From: Deltaproteobacteria bacterium
GTDB lineage: Bacteria > JAGRBM01 > JAHCIT01
Length of the DNA: 64,000 nt
Assembly (NCBI GenBank): GCA_026129095.1
Contig: JAHCIT010000004.1
Span: 124,001 to 188,000, forward strand
Reading direction: 5' to 3'
Positions within the stretch are counted from its first letter, which is position 1. Every line of letters starts with the position of its first letter. A program made the translations under genes and the position numbers. Shown here piece after piece: positions 6,861 through 15,469 of the stretch. Under the pieces are notes generated by a model. That model made no database searches. It was not told the DNA's origin and saw nothing but the letters and a program-made list of their open reading frames with translations.

Positions 6861-8282
6861 CTGGAACTCACAGCCGACTACTGCGTGATCGGATCGGGTG
6901 CGGGCGGCGCGCCCATCGCCACCGAGCTGGCACTGGCCGGCGCGTCGGTGGTGGTGCTGGAGGCGGGCGGCCCGGCGCCGCTCGCCCCGCTCGGCGAGCG
7001 GATCGAGCGTTCGTTCTGGCGGGTCGTGAGCCGCCGGAACGCGGCCCTGTCGGTGGCCCGCGGGCTTCCGGTCTTTCCGGTCATCCACGGCGTCTGCGAG
7101 GGAGGCTCCACCGCGCTCAACGCCGGGAGCGCGTTCCGGCTGCCGGAGTTCCTGCACCGGGAGTGGATGGAGCGGGGCGCGCCGGACCTCACCGACGCCT
7201 TCAACCGCGTGGACAGCTTCATCAAGGTATCGGAAACCGCCGACGAACTGCTGGGCCGGAACGGCGAACTGATGCTGAAAGGGCTCAAGGCGACGGGCTG
7301 GCGCGGCGGACGCACCCCACGGAACGCCCCCGGCTGCACGGGTCGCGCGGTCTGCGTTCTCGGATGCCCGGAAAAGGCGAAGCAGGCGACCCACCTTTCC
7401 TACCTTCCGGTGGCCCGCTCCAGGGGGGCACGGGTGCTGCTGAACACGGTGGCGAGGAAGATCACCCTGAACGGCCGCCGCGCCACCGGAGTCGAGGCCC
7501 GTGGTCCCGGCGGGGAGAGTGTCACCATCCGTGCCGGCACGACGATCGCCGCCGGCGGCGCGGTCTTCACCCCTTCCCTGCTCGCCCGGAGCGGTATCGA
7601 GGCTCCCCAGCTCGGCGAAAACTTCCTGCTCCATCCGGGCTCGGTGCTGGCCGTCCACTTCGACGAGCCGGTCGAGATGGGACAACCCGCCGTTCCCCAG
7701 AGCACCTACTCCGACCAGTTCCTGGAGTCCGAGGGGCACATGATCCTGCTCGGCTCGGTGCCGCCGCACCTCACCATTCCGGCGCTGGCCGTGACCGGCT
7801 CTCCGGCGGCGATCATGGACCATTCGCGCACCGGCTTCTGGGGCGCGCTGATCCGTGACGAGGGCGGACGCGGCGCGGTCAGGACCGGCCGCGACGGACG
7901 GCGGCGGATTTCCTACAAAATCGGCGGCACGGAACTGGCGCGCCTGAGGCAGTCGCTGGTGCGGCTCGCGGAGATGGCCTTCGCGGCCGGGGCGCAGGCG
8001 GTGACGCCGCTCTATTTCGGCTCCGGCCGCCGGTACCGTTCCCTCAAGGCGTTCAACGCGGGACTGCCCGATCCGCTGCCGCTTCGGCGGCTCGCCGGCG
8101 GCAGCGTTCACCCGATGGGAACCTGCGGCATCGGCCGGACCTGCGAGGGTGACGGGCGGGTGCGGGGATATGAGAACCTGCACGTCTCGGACGCGAGCCT
8201 CTTTCCCACATCCATCGGCGTCAATCCCCAGTTCACGATCATGGCGCTCTCGACGGCCATCGCCGCCGAACTGCTGTCGTAG
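6861..8282 (+). CDS. GMC family FAD-dependent oxidoreductase
   Basis: Flavoprotein oxidoreductase of about 473 residues acting on an alcohol or sterol-like CH-OH group. The FAD-binding Rossmann motif is DYCVIGSGAGGAPIATEL at the very N terminus. A second GMC signature region lies near GVCEGGSTALNAGSAFRLP, and the C-terminal motif HPMGTCGIG with NLHVSDASLFPTSIGVNPQ carries the usual active-site His and flavin contacts. A Cys-rich patch (CTGRAVCVLGCPEKAKQ) is present in many bacterial GMC enzymes. The start is unclear: GTG at 6885 would remove the first strand of the Rossmann fold. CTG at 6861 keeps it and has AGAGG 9 bases upstream. I favour CTG. The histidine phosphatase gene follows 30 bases later. 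Confidence 0.88.
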   Translation: MELTADYCVIGSGAGGAPIATELALAGASVVVLEAGGPAPLAPLGERIERSFWRVVSRRNAALSVARGLPVFPVIHGVCEGGSTALNAGSAFRLPEFLHREWMERGAPDLTDAFNRVDSFIKVSETADELLGRNGELMLKGLKATGWRGGRTPRNAPGCTGRAVCVLGCPEKAKQATHLSYLPVARSRGARVLLNTVARKITLNGRRATGVEARGPGGESVTIRAGTTIAAGGAVFTPSLLARSGIEAPQLGENFLLHPGSVLAVHFDEPVEMGQPAVPQSTYSDQFLESEGHMILLGSVPPHLTIPALAVTGSPAAIMDHSRTGFWGALIRDEGGRGAVRTGRDGRRRISYKIGGTELARLRQSLVRLAEMAFAAGAQAVTPLYFGSGRRYRSLKAFNAGLPDPLPLRRLAGGSVHPMGTCGIGRTCEGDGRVRGYENLHVSDASLFPTSIGVNPQFTIMALSTAIAAELLS

Positions 8283-8312
8283 GCCGGTTTTCGTGTTATA
8301 CAGCCCGCCCTC

Positions 8313-9020
8313 ATGACGGCCACAACCAGCCACAAACGCCGACGCTTCTTCCTGCTCCGCCACGGAGACGTGGCCTATTTCAACGGCAAGGGCCAGCCGG
8401 TAAAGGCCGAAACGGTCACGCTCACCGAGGAAGGCCGCCGCCAGGCGGCAGCGGCGGCGGGTGTCCTCCAGGACGTGGAGATCGGGCGGGCCATTTCGAG
8501 CGGCCTGCCCCGGACGGTCGAAACCGCGACGATCGTGCTGGGGCCGCGCCTTTCCAGCGGCCTCCGGCTGGAAACCGTCGAGCCGCTTCAGGAGATCAAG
8601 GGCGGGCGGCTCCGCGACATCCCGTTCAGCGAACTCCAGCAGACCTTTACCCACGCGTTTGCCGGGGGTCTCCAGCGGGAGTCGAGGTTCCTGGGCGGCG
8701 AGACGTTCGGCTCGCTCTGGGACCGGGTATCGGCCGCCTGGGACGGGCTGCTGGAGGAGACCTTCAGCAGGGAACAGCCCAATACCCTCATCGTCGCCCA
8801 CGGGGCGGTGAACCGCGTGATCCTCTCCAGATGCCTCAACACCGGCCTGGAGTCATTCGGTTCCATCGAGCAGGATGCCTGCTGCATCAACGTGATCGAC
8901 GTGGAAAAGTCCGGACGCAGCATCGTGCGGCTTCTCAACTACACGCCTTACAACCACGTGAAGGACGGCCTCACCGACACCACCATGGAACGGCTCTGGA
9001 AGTCGTGGACACGGCAGTGA
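8313..9020 (+). CDS. Histidine phosphatase family protein
   Basis: A 235-residue phosphoglycerate-mutase-like phosphatase. The RHG motif is in FFLLRHGDVAYF near residue 16, and the second catalytic His is in TLIVAHGAVNRVILSRCL. An Arg in SSGLPRTVETA completes the phosphate pocket. Length and motifs fit small cytoplasmic histidine phosphatases. It lies 30 bases after the GMC oxidoreductase gene and is probably co-transcribed. Histidine phosphatases of this type are often found with APH-fold kinases and DUF6285 in acyl-CoA catabolic clusters; here the two halves are divergent. The substrate is unknown. Confidence 0.85.
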   Translation: MTATTSHKRRRFFLLRHGDVAYFNGKGQPVKAETVTLTEEGRRQAAAAAGVLQDVEIGRAISSGLPRTVETATIVLGPRLSSGLRLETVEPLQEIKGGRLRDIPFSELQQTFTHAFAGGLQRESRFLGGETFGSLWDRVSAAWDGLLEETFSREQPNTLIVAHGAVNRVILSRCLNTGLESFGSIEQDACCINVIDVEKSGRSIVRLLNYTPYNHVKDGLTDTTMERLWKSWTRQ

Positions 9021-9121
9021 AATGGCCGCCTCATTTTCGTCAAAAGTGTGATTCAGGTCTCTGTCCACCCGGAGTCAGAACGAATAGGATCGGATAACAC
9101 CGGGTACGGGAGAGAATTCGG

Positions 9122-12073
9122 GTGAAACACTTTCAACACTGTCTGGCCGCCTGTCTGGCCGGGATTTTCCTCACAGGCTGCGGCGAACCTGGAGCCACCG
9201 TTGTCGCGCCGGACGATCCCGTGCTCCTCGTACCGGAAACCGCCGAGGGCCGTATCCCGGTCCTGATCCATGACGAGGGGAAAACAGAACCCACCCGTTC
9301 GGCCCGCAAGGGACTCGACGCGGGTAAGGCCGGAAACGTCCGCCACTTCGATCGCATCGGAGTGACAGCCGCCGATCTGGATCCGGACGAATACGAGCGG
9401 CTGGTGGCCCGGTTCGGACCGGAGCGGGTGCAGCGGCAGCAGTATTACCGCCCCACCCTCGCCCAGAGTCTCGAACTGGCCGGAAACAGCCTGTTCTTCA
9501 GCGGTTCCGGCTCTGACCCGTTCAGCGGACAGGGGACGATCGTGGCGGTGCTCGACACTCCGCTCGGCAACATAGACTCCGGGCGGTTCGGACCGTGCCT
9601 GGGCGGCGCGGGATCGGGAACCTGCCGGATCGCCGAAGTGAGCCACGACTGCGGTGACGGAACCGCCGCCAACGATGTTGTGGAAGGCCACGGCCGCAAC
9701 GTGACCGGCATCGTGCTTGGCGTGGCCAACGACACCCGTATCCTCTTTTATGACATCTTCAGCCCGTCCACCACGTCCGGCCGGAACCTGACCAACGACG
9801 CCGCCATCGCCTGCGCCCTGAACGACATCGCCACACGCAGGGCGGCCGGCAGTCCCATCATCGCCGCCAATCTCTCGCTGGGCGGGGCGGCGGGGAGCTT
9901 CACCGGAGCCTGCAGTACCAGCGCGACCTCCGTCGCCCTGCGCACGCTGGTCAACACCCACCGGGTCATGCCGGTCATCGCCGCCGGCAACGAGGGACTC
10001 TCCAACGGCCTCTCCCACCCCGGCTGCGTGCCGTGGGCGACCTCCGTGGGCGCTGTCTATGACGCAGCGCTGGAGGGCGGCACCAGTTTCTCGCTCTGCT
10101 CCGACGAGATCGCCGAGGCCGACCAGATCACCTGCTTCACCAACATCCACGGAGAACTGGACCTGATGGCTCCGGGCTTCCCCATCACCGCCGCCGGGAT
10201 CAGCATGGGCGGCACCAGCCAGGCGACCCCGCATGTGGCGGGGGCCGCTGCGCGGATGGCGTCACTGCTGGGCGGCGGATGGCTGCCGGGACGGGCCACG
10301 TCGTATCTTCGCATGAACGGCCTGCCGGCATCCATTGAGCGTGAAAGCGTCTGGAACGGCTACTCCATCCCGCGGCTGGAGCTGATGCTCGATTCGGCCA
10401 GCAACCCGCCGGCGGCAGCGGGCTACCGCTCCTACCTGGACGGCGAGGGAACCGCCGGGCTTGCCATCCCCGACAGCGGATCGGTCACGAGCGAAATCGT
10501 GATCCCGGCAAGCGCCTGCACCGGAAACGCCGGTGCCGTGCGCGTGGACATGGACATCCTGCACCCGGCCCGCGGCGAACTGACCCTCAAGCTGCGCCGC
10601 AATTCGGATGCCGACCAGCTGATCGACACCATCATCGGGACCGACGTCCGCTTCGGTGTCCGGCAGATATTCAGCATCGCCGATTTCGGCGGAACCTGCA
10701 GCGGCACCTGGACCCTGACGGTCGAGGATACTGCAGCCGGGAACACCGGTGCGCTCCTCGAATGGTCGCTTTTCATCCATGACACCGGCTCCACCGGCAA
10801 CATCTCCGGCTCGATCACGTCGGCCCCGCAGGCCGTGGCAACGGGCGGCGGCATCACCGTCCAGTTCGACCGGACCGTCAGTGCCAACGCCGTACCGGCC
10901 ACCGTCAACGCGCTCTACCTGCGGCAGAGCGGGCGTCCGCTCGCGCCGCTTGTGCTCATTGACGATGAAACAGACACCGGCACGGCAGTGAACACCTACA
11001 ACCGGTCCCTGAGCGGCAATGCCCCCGCCACACCCGGCGTTTACGACATCATCATCCGGCTGGATGACCGGCAAGAGGCGGCCGAGCCCCAGGGCGAAAG
11101 CGGCACGGGCGAGGAGGACAACGAGCTTGTTGGCTCCACGCCGCTGCTCGTCACGCACACGGACGGCGCCGACTTTATTGCGGCCGCCGGCAGCGTGACG
11201 TCATCCGCCACCCTGACCGACAGTATGACCGTCACCGGAACCTACCGGATCGCCAACATCGGCAACGCCGCGGCGGACCTCGCAGTGCAGTTCTGTTTCG
11301 TAGGGACGGGAATCAGGCAGGGGACCACGGTCTGCCATCCGGTGCCTGACACGGCCAGTGATTTCGCCGCCGCCACGCTGGGCGCAACCGGAAATTTCAG
11401 CTTCACCCTGCCGGGCGGTGTTTCCACCGGTTCCTGGTTCCTGGAAATCCGCCCGTCGGCGGATGGCGGCGACACCGACAGCAATCTCGCCAACAACAAC
11501 TACCGGGTGCCGGTCCTGCTTGGTTTCGCCATGCCGGACCTCGCCGCCGAGATCATCACCCTCGACACCCAGCTCTCCGACCTGAGCCTCCGGCTCGATT
11601 ACCAGTACCGGAACAACGGCAGCCAGACCGCTGCGGCCCACCAGATCAGGGTGGTGGCATCCCTGGATACCGTGTTCGGAAACTCCGACGACCAGGTGCT
11701 GGCGACGGAAAACGTCGCCGCCCTGCCCGGAGCCACCACCCGCGCTTCGGCGATCACCGCCGATCCGCCCACCCTGCCGGCCGGGACCGACAAGGCGCTG
11801 GTGTACATCGCGCTCGTGCTGGATCCCGGAGGCTCCGTCAGCGAGAGCAGCGAATCCAACAACCGCATCCAGACCGCGCTCGTCTTCGCACGGGATACTG
11901 GCGATGGCAGCGGCGGTGGTGGAGGCGGCGGTTGCAGCACCTGCGGAACCGGCGGAGGAGGAGGCGGCGGCTGCGCCGGTGGCGGAAGCTGGCCGGGGGT
12001 TCTCGGCCTGATGGTCCTCGTTTCGTTTCTCGTGCGGCGGCGTCCCTTGCGGACGTCACGCGCCCTCCGTTAG
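9122..12073 (+). CDS. S8 (subtilisin-like) protease with lipobox, P domain and Gly/Cys-rich C-terminal sorting tail
   Basis: A large 983-residue exported protease. The N terminus is a lipoprotein signal with lipobox LTGC (Cys20). The catalytic domain spans about residues 130-385: Asp145 in VAVLDTP, His190 in VVEGHGRNVTG, Asn290 in IAAGNEG and Ser366 in GGTSQATPHVAG. A proprotein-convertase P domain follows at about 450-560 (ends SLFIHD). CARDB/Ig-like domains then occupy about 560-920. The tail is two runs of seven glycines with embedded cysteines, one hydrophobic segment (GVLGLMVLVSFLV) and a basic end (RRRPLR). That layout matches Cys-type CTERM sorting signals such as MYXO-CTERM. Both a lipobox and a C-terminal anchor in one protein is unusual. 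Start GTG at 9122. Confidence 0.9.
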   Translation: MKHFQHCLAACLAGIFLTGCGEPGATVVAPDDPVLLVPETAEGRIPVLIHDEGKTEPTRSARKGLDAGKAGNVRHFDRIGVTAADLDPDEYERLVARFGPERVQRQQYYRPTLAQSLELAGNSLFFSGSGSDPFSGQGTIVAVLDTPLGNIDSGRFGPCLGGAGSGTCRIAEVSHDCGDGTAANDVVEGHGRNVTGIVLGVANDTRILFYDIFSPSTTSGRNLTNDAAIACALNDIATRRAAGSPIIAANLSLGGAAGSFTGACSTSATSVALRTLVNTHRVMPVIAAGNEGLSNGLSHPGCVPWATSVGAVYDAALEGGTSFSLCSDEIAEADQITCFTNIHGELDLMAPGFPITAAGISMGGTSQATPHVAGAAARMASLLGGGWLPGRATSYLRMNGLPASIERESVWNGYSIPRLELMLDSASNPPAAAGYRSYLDGEGTAGLAIPDSGSVTSEIVIPASACTGNAGAVRVDMDILHPARGELTLKLRRNSDADQLIDTIIGTDVRFGVRQIFSIADFGGTCSGTWTLTVEDTAAGNTGALLEWSLFIHDTGSTGNISGSITSAPQAVATGGGITVQFDRTVSANAVPATVNALYLRQSGRPLAPLVLIDDETDTGTAVNTYNRSLSGNAPATPGVYDIIIRLDDRQEAAEPQGESGTGEEDNELVGSTPLLVTHTDGADFIAAAGSVTSSATLTDSMTVTGTYRIANIGNAAADLAVQFCFVGTGIRQGTTVCHPVPDTASDFAAATLGATGNFSFTLPGGVSTGSWFLEIRPSADGGDTDSNLANNNYRVPVLLGFAMPDLAAEIITLDTQLSDLSLRLDYQYRNNGSQTAAAHQIRVVASLDTVFGNSDDQVLATENVAALPGATTRASAITADPPTLPAGTDKALVYIALVLDPGGSVSESSESNNRIQTALVFARDTGDGSGGGGGGGCSTCGTGGGGGGGCAGGGSWPGVLGLMVLVSFLVRRRPLRTSRALR

Positions 12074-12085
12074 CCTCGCGCCGTC

Positions 12086-14284
12086 ATGGGCACTCCCCGC
12101 GTCAGTTCCGCCGGCGGCCTCGCCGCCATCCTGTATGTCTTCCGCAAGGCGCTGGAGGCCGGCGGCATCCTGAAGTTCTACCGGCGGCTCCGGAGCCGGA
12201 ACGCCTGCAAGACCTGCGCGCTCGGCATGGGCGGACAGATGGGCGGAATGGTCAACGAGGCGGGCCACTTCCCCGAAGTCTGCAAGAAGTCGGTGCAGGC
12301 CCAGGCGGGGGACATGCAGGGCCCCATCAGCGAAGCATTCTTCCGCGATAATCCGGTCCGGGCGATGGAATCCCTCACTTCCCGCGAGTTCGAATACCTG
12401 GGGCGCCTGGTGTTCCCCGTCATGGCCGGTCCCGGCGACACCCATTTCCGGCGGATCGGCTGGGACGAGGCGCTCGAACGGGCCTCCGCCGCCTTCCGGG
12501 AGGCACCGCCCGCCGAAACCTTCTTCTACGCATCGGGCCGCGCCTCCAACGAGGCGGCATTCCTCCTCCAGCTTGCCGCCCGGGCGTACGGAACGCCCCA
12601 CATCCACAACTGTTCCTACTACTGCCATCAGGCGTCGGGGGTGGCGCTCTCGCAGGTCTATGGATCGGGCACGGCGTCGGTGTCGCTCGATGACCTCGAC
12701 CGGGCGGATCTCGTGGTCGTTGCGGGGGCCAATCCGGCGAGCAACCACCCCAGGCTCATCACCAAGCTGGTTCAGCTCCGCCGCCGGGGCGGAAAAGTCA
12801 TCGTCATCAATCCGCTGAAGGAGCTGGGGCTCACCCGGTTCCGGGTGCCCTCGGACTGGCGGAGCTTCCTGGCCGGATCGCAGGTATCGGACCTCTACCT
12901 CCAGCCCCACATCGGCGGCGATGTGGCCCTGCTGAAGGCGCTGCTCAAGGGTGTGATCGAGGCGGGTGGCACGGATGCGGATTTCATCGCCCGGCATACG
13001 GAGGGATGGGAAGCGGCCGAACAGGACGTCCGGGGCACCCAGTGGAGCATGCTTTACGAAACCTGCGGCGTCCCACGCGAGGAGATCGAGAAGGCCGTGA
13101 GGCTCATCCGGGAAGCCCGTTCAGGCATCTTCTGCTGGGCAATGGGCCTCACCCATCACACTCACGGGGTGGACAACGTGCTGGCGCTCTCGAACCTCGC
13201 GCTTGCCCGCGGGTGGCTGGGAAAACCCGGCTGCGGGCTGCTGCCCATCCGCGGCCACTCGAACGTGCAGGGAGTCGGCACCTGCGGCGTCGCGCCGCAA
13301 CTGAAGGCCGCCTTCGCAGACCGGATGAAAACCCTGTTCGACATCCGCGTACCGAGGGAGCCCGGACAGGACACCTTCGCCAGCATGCAGGCCGCCTTCG
13401 AGGGCCGGGTCCGGGCGGCGTTTCTCATGGGCGGAAACCTTTTTGCGAGCAACCCGGACCGTTCCTGGGCATCGGTCGCCCTCCGGCGCATACCGGTCAC
13501 CGTATCGGTCACCACCAAGCTGAACGAGGGCCATGTGCACGGGCGCGGGCAGACGCAGATCATCCTGCCGGCACTGGCCCGCGACGAGGAGCTCCAGCTC
13601 ACCACGCAGGAATCGATGTTCAACTTCGTCCGCATCTCGGACGGCGGCGAGGCCCCGCCGGACGGCGAGCCGCGCTCGGAGGTGGAGATCATCGCCGCGC
13701 TGGCCGAGCATCTCCTGCCCGCTGGCAAGTTCGACTGGAAGAAGCTCCGCTCGCACCAGTCGCTCCGCGAGGCGATGGCCGCCGTGGTGCCGGGCCTGGA
13801 ACCCCTTGCCGGGGTGGACCGGGACAAGCGGGAATTTCCCATCGGCGGGCGCGTGCTGCACGAACCGGCATTCCCAACGCCTTCAGGGAAAGCCCGGTTC
13901 GCCGTGACGCCCCTGCCGGATCTTCCCGCAGGCGGCGGCCAGTTTCGCCTGATGACGATCCGGTCTGAAGGCCAGTTCAACACGGTCGTCTACGAGGAAG
14001 AAGACCTCTACCGGGGGAACCGCCACCGCAACGTCGTGATGATGTCGGCCGTGGACGCGCAGAAACTCGGCGTGGCCGAGGGCGGCCTCGTCCGGGTGGA
14101 GACGGAAACCGGGGCGATGGAGGTGGAGGTGTCCGTCACGGATATCCGCTCCGGAAACCTCGCCATGTATTACCCGGAGGCAAACACGCTGGTTCCGCCC
14201 AGGCTCGACAGCCGGTCGAAGACTCCGGCCTTCAAGTGCGTGCCGGCAAGGGTGATTCCGGTGGCGGGACGGGCGGCGGCCTGA
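12086..14284 (+). CDS. FdhF/YdeP-like molybdopterin oxidoreductase
   Basis: A 732-residue molybdopterin enzyme of the FdhF/YdeP branch of the DMSO reductase superfamily. An N-terminal Cys cluster is present (NACKTCALGMGG, then HFPEVCKK), followed by the cofactor domains. Molybdopterin-guanine dinucleotide contacts are visible in VVVAGANPASNHPR and in LPIRGHSNVQGVGTCGV. The C-terminal beta-barrel domain covers about residues 615-720. E. coli YdeP is linked to acid resistance; the natural substrate of this group is not established. No Tat signal is visible, so it is cytoplasmic. It starts 12 bases after the S8 protease stop and may be co-transcribed with it. It is convergent with the diiron protein gene. 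Confidence 0.87.
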   Translation: MGTPRVSSAGGLAAILYVFRKALEAGGILKFYRRLRSRNACKTCALGMGGQMGGMVNEAGHFPEVCKKSVQAQAGDMQGPISEAFFRDNPVRAMESLTSREFEYLGRLVFPVMAGPGDTHFRRIGWDEALERASAAFREAPPAETFFYASGRASNEAAFLLQLAARAYGTPHIHNCSYYCHQASGVALSQVYGSGTASVSLDDLDRADLVVVAGANPASNHPRLITKLVQLRRRGGKVIVINPLKELGLTRFRVPSDWRSFLAGSQVSDLYLQPHIGGDVALLKALLKGVIEAGGTDADFIARHTEGWEAAEQDVRGTQWSMLYETCGVPREEIEKAVRLIREARSGIFCWAMGLTHHTHGVDNVLALSNLALARGWLGKPGCGLLPIRGHSNVQGVGTCGVAPQLKAAFADRMKTLFDIRVPREPGQDTFASMQAAFEGRVRAAFLMGGNLFASNPDRSWASVALRRIPVTVSVTTKLNEGHVHGRGQTQIILPALARDEELQLTTQESMFNFVRISDGGEAPPDGEPRSEVEIIAALAEHLLPAGKFDWKKLRSHQSLREAMAAVVPGLEPLAGVDRDKREFPIGGRVLHEPAFPTPSGKARFAVTPLPDLPAGGGQFRLMTIRSEGQFNTVVYEEEDLYRGNRHRNVVMMSAVDAQKLGVAEGGLVRVETETGAMEVEVSVTDIRSGNLAMYYPEANTLVPPRLDSRSKTPAFKCVPARVIPVAGRAAA

Positions 14285-14293
14285 GCGGGCTGG

Positions 14294-15349
14294 TCAGCTC
14301 GCCAGGTCCATGTCGAGGCTCACCTCGATCTGCTTCAGGATCGAGACATCATCGAACATCTTGACCTGCGCCTTCTCGTACTTCTGGCGGATACGGTCGG
14401 TTCCGACGAGCCCGGCGCGGACGAGCTGCGGCATCATCAGGTCCTTGAAGGTGTGGACCTGGCCGGGAAGCGCCGTGGGGCGCCAGCCCTCCATGTATTC
14501 CTTCATCATGTTCGTCTGGAAATCCCTCGGATCGATTCCGCTGTCCAGCATCACCTGGTCATAGACCCGGGACTGGCCGCCTCCACCGTAGCGGGCGGTC
14601 CGCATGGCGACCACGGCATCGAAGGCGAAATCCTCGACCGGGGCGAGGTCGTCCGGGTGCATGGTCTCGACCGTTTCCTTCACATAGACATTGCCGTAGG
14701 CGACGTGCCGGGCTTCGTCCTTGATGACATAGCCCAGCATGTCGCGGAACAGCGGCTCGGTCGTCGCCTGGTGCATGTTCACGAAGGAGCCCAGCGCGAG
14801 CCCCTCGACGATCATCTGCATCCCGGCGAGCATCCCCACCCAGTGCGGCTGGGTGAGGGTCTTGTCCAGCACGGACTTCAGGAAGTGCTCGATGGGGTAG
14901 ATCTTGTCGAGCTTCTTGATGTACCGCTCGAACACCTCCACGTGGCGCGCCTCGTCCATCGCCTGCGTGGCGGCATAGAGCTTCGCCTCATAGTCGGGGA
15001 CGGCATGGACGAGGGCGGCGGCCACCATGAGGGCCCCCTGCTCGCCGTGAAGGAACTGCGAGAGCATGTAGGCGGCGTTGTGGGCGCCGAACGCCTCCTG
15101 CTGGGATTTTGAAAGCGTCTTCCAGAACTTCGTCGTCTTGATCGGCATCCGCTCCGGGTCGAGCACGTCGGCCGACGGGTCGATCGTACGGTCCCAGTTG
15201 ATCTCCACGTCGGCATTCCACTGGTCGGCCTTGGCCATCTGGTACAGCCGCCGGAGCTTGTCGATGTCGATCTCGTACTGCCACTGCCAGACGATATCCA
15301 TCGGGCTCTGCAGCTTTTCCATGGTTTCCGGGTGGCTGGCAGCTGTCAT
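14294..15349 (-). CDS. Ferritin-like diiron protein (R2/AurF-like)
   Basis: A 351-residue helical protein with two iron-ligand repeats: HGEQGALMVAA with MDEARHVEVFERY, and IVEGLALGSF with IKDEARHVAYG. This Glu/ExxH pairing is diagnostic of carboxylate-bridged diiron proteins of the ferritin-like superfamily (RNR-R2, AurF-like N-oxygenases, fatty-acid desaturase-like). No signal peptide is seen. The exact reaction is unknown; an oxygenase or desaturase acting on a lipid-like substrate is a guess from context, because a hydrolase gene follows upstream. The start at 15349 is preceded by GAGGAG at a good distance. A palindromic site of TetR-operator type lies about 50 bases upstream. Confidence 0.85.
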   Translation of the reverse strand: MTAASHPETMEKLQSPMDIVWQWQYEIDIDKLRRLYQMAKADQWNADVEINWDRTIDPSADVLDPERMPIKTTKFWKTLSKSQQEAFGAHNAAYMLSQFLHGEQGALMVAAALVHAVPDYEAKLYAATQAMDEARHVEVFERYIKKLDKIYPIEHFLKSVLDKTLTQPHWVGMLAGMQMIVEGLALGSFVNMHQATTEPLFRDMLGYVIKDEARHVAYGNVYVKETVETMHPDDLAPVEDFAFDAVVAMRTARYGGGGQSRVYDQVMLDSGIDPRDFQTNMMKEYMEGWRPTALPGQVHTFKDLMMPQLVRAGLVGTDRIRQKYEKAQVKMFDDVSILKQIEVSLDMDLAS

Positions 15350-15398
15350 GGGAATCACTCCTCCTCGCGTCCGGCATCGGGGCCGGTACACGGGCACT

Positions 15399-15420
15399 TA
15401 CTGACCGGTTGGTCGGTCCT
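15399..15420. promoter_or_regulatory. Candidate TetR-type operator
   Basis: The interrupted palindrome TGACCGGTTGGTCGGTC lies about 50 bases upstream of the diiron protein gene. ACCG/CGGT half-sites of this kind are typical of TetR-family regulators of lipid and stress genes. No tetR gene is in the window, so the regulator would act from elsewhere. Confidence 0.4.
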
Positions 15421-15469
15421 TCCCATTATCCATAGAGACAAGCCTGTTCGCAAGGGAAAAGTACGGGTT

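Noticed and set aside
6810-8801. A 663-codon minus-strand open frame
   Set aside because: It is antisense to the GMC oxidoreductase and histidine phosphatase genes, both with intact family motifs.
9122-12073. Possible rhombosortase-type GlyGly-CTERM target
   Set aside because: The tail has Cys within Gly runs and lacks the plain GG plus hydrophobic pattern, so a Cys-type CTERM is the better guess; the exact class is left open.
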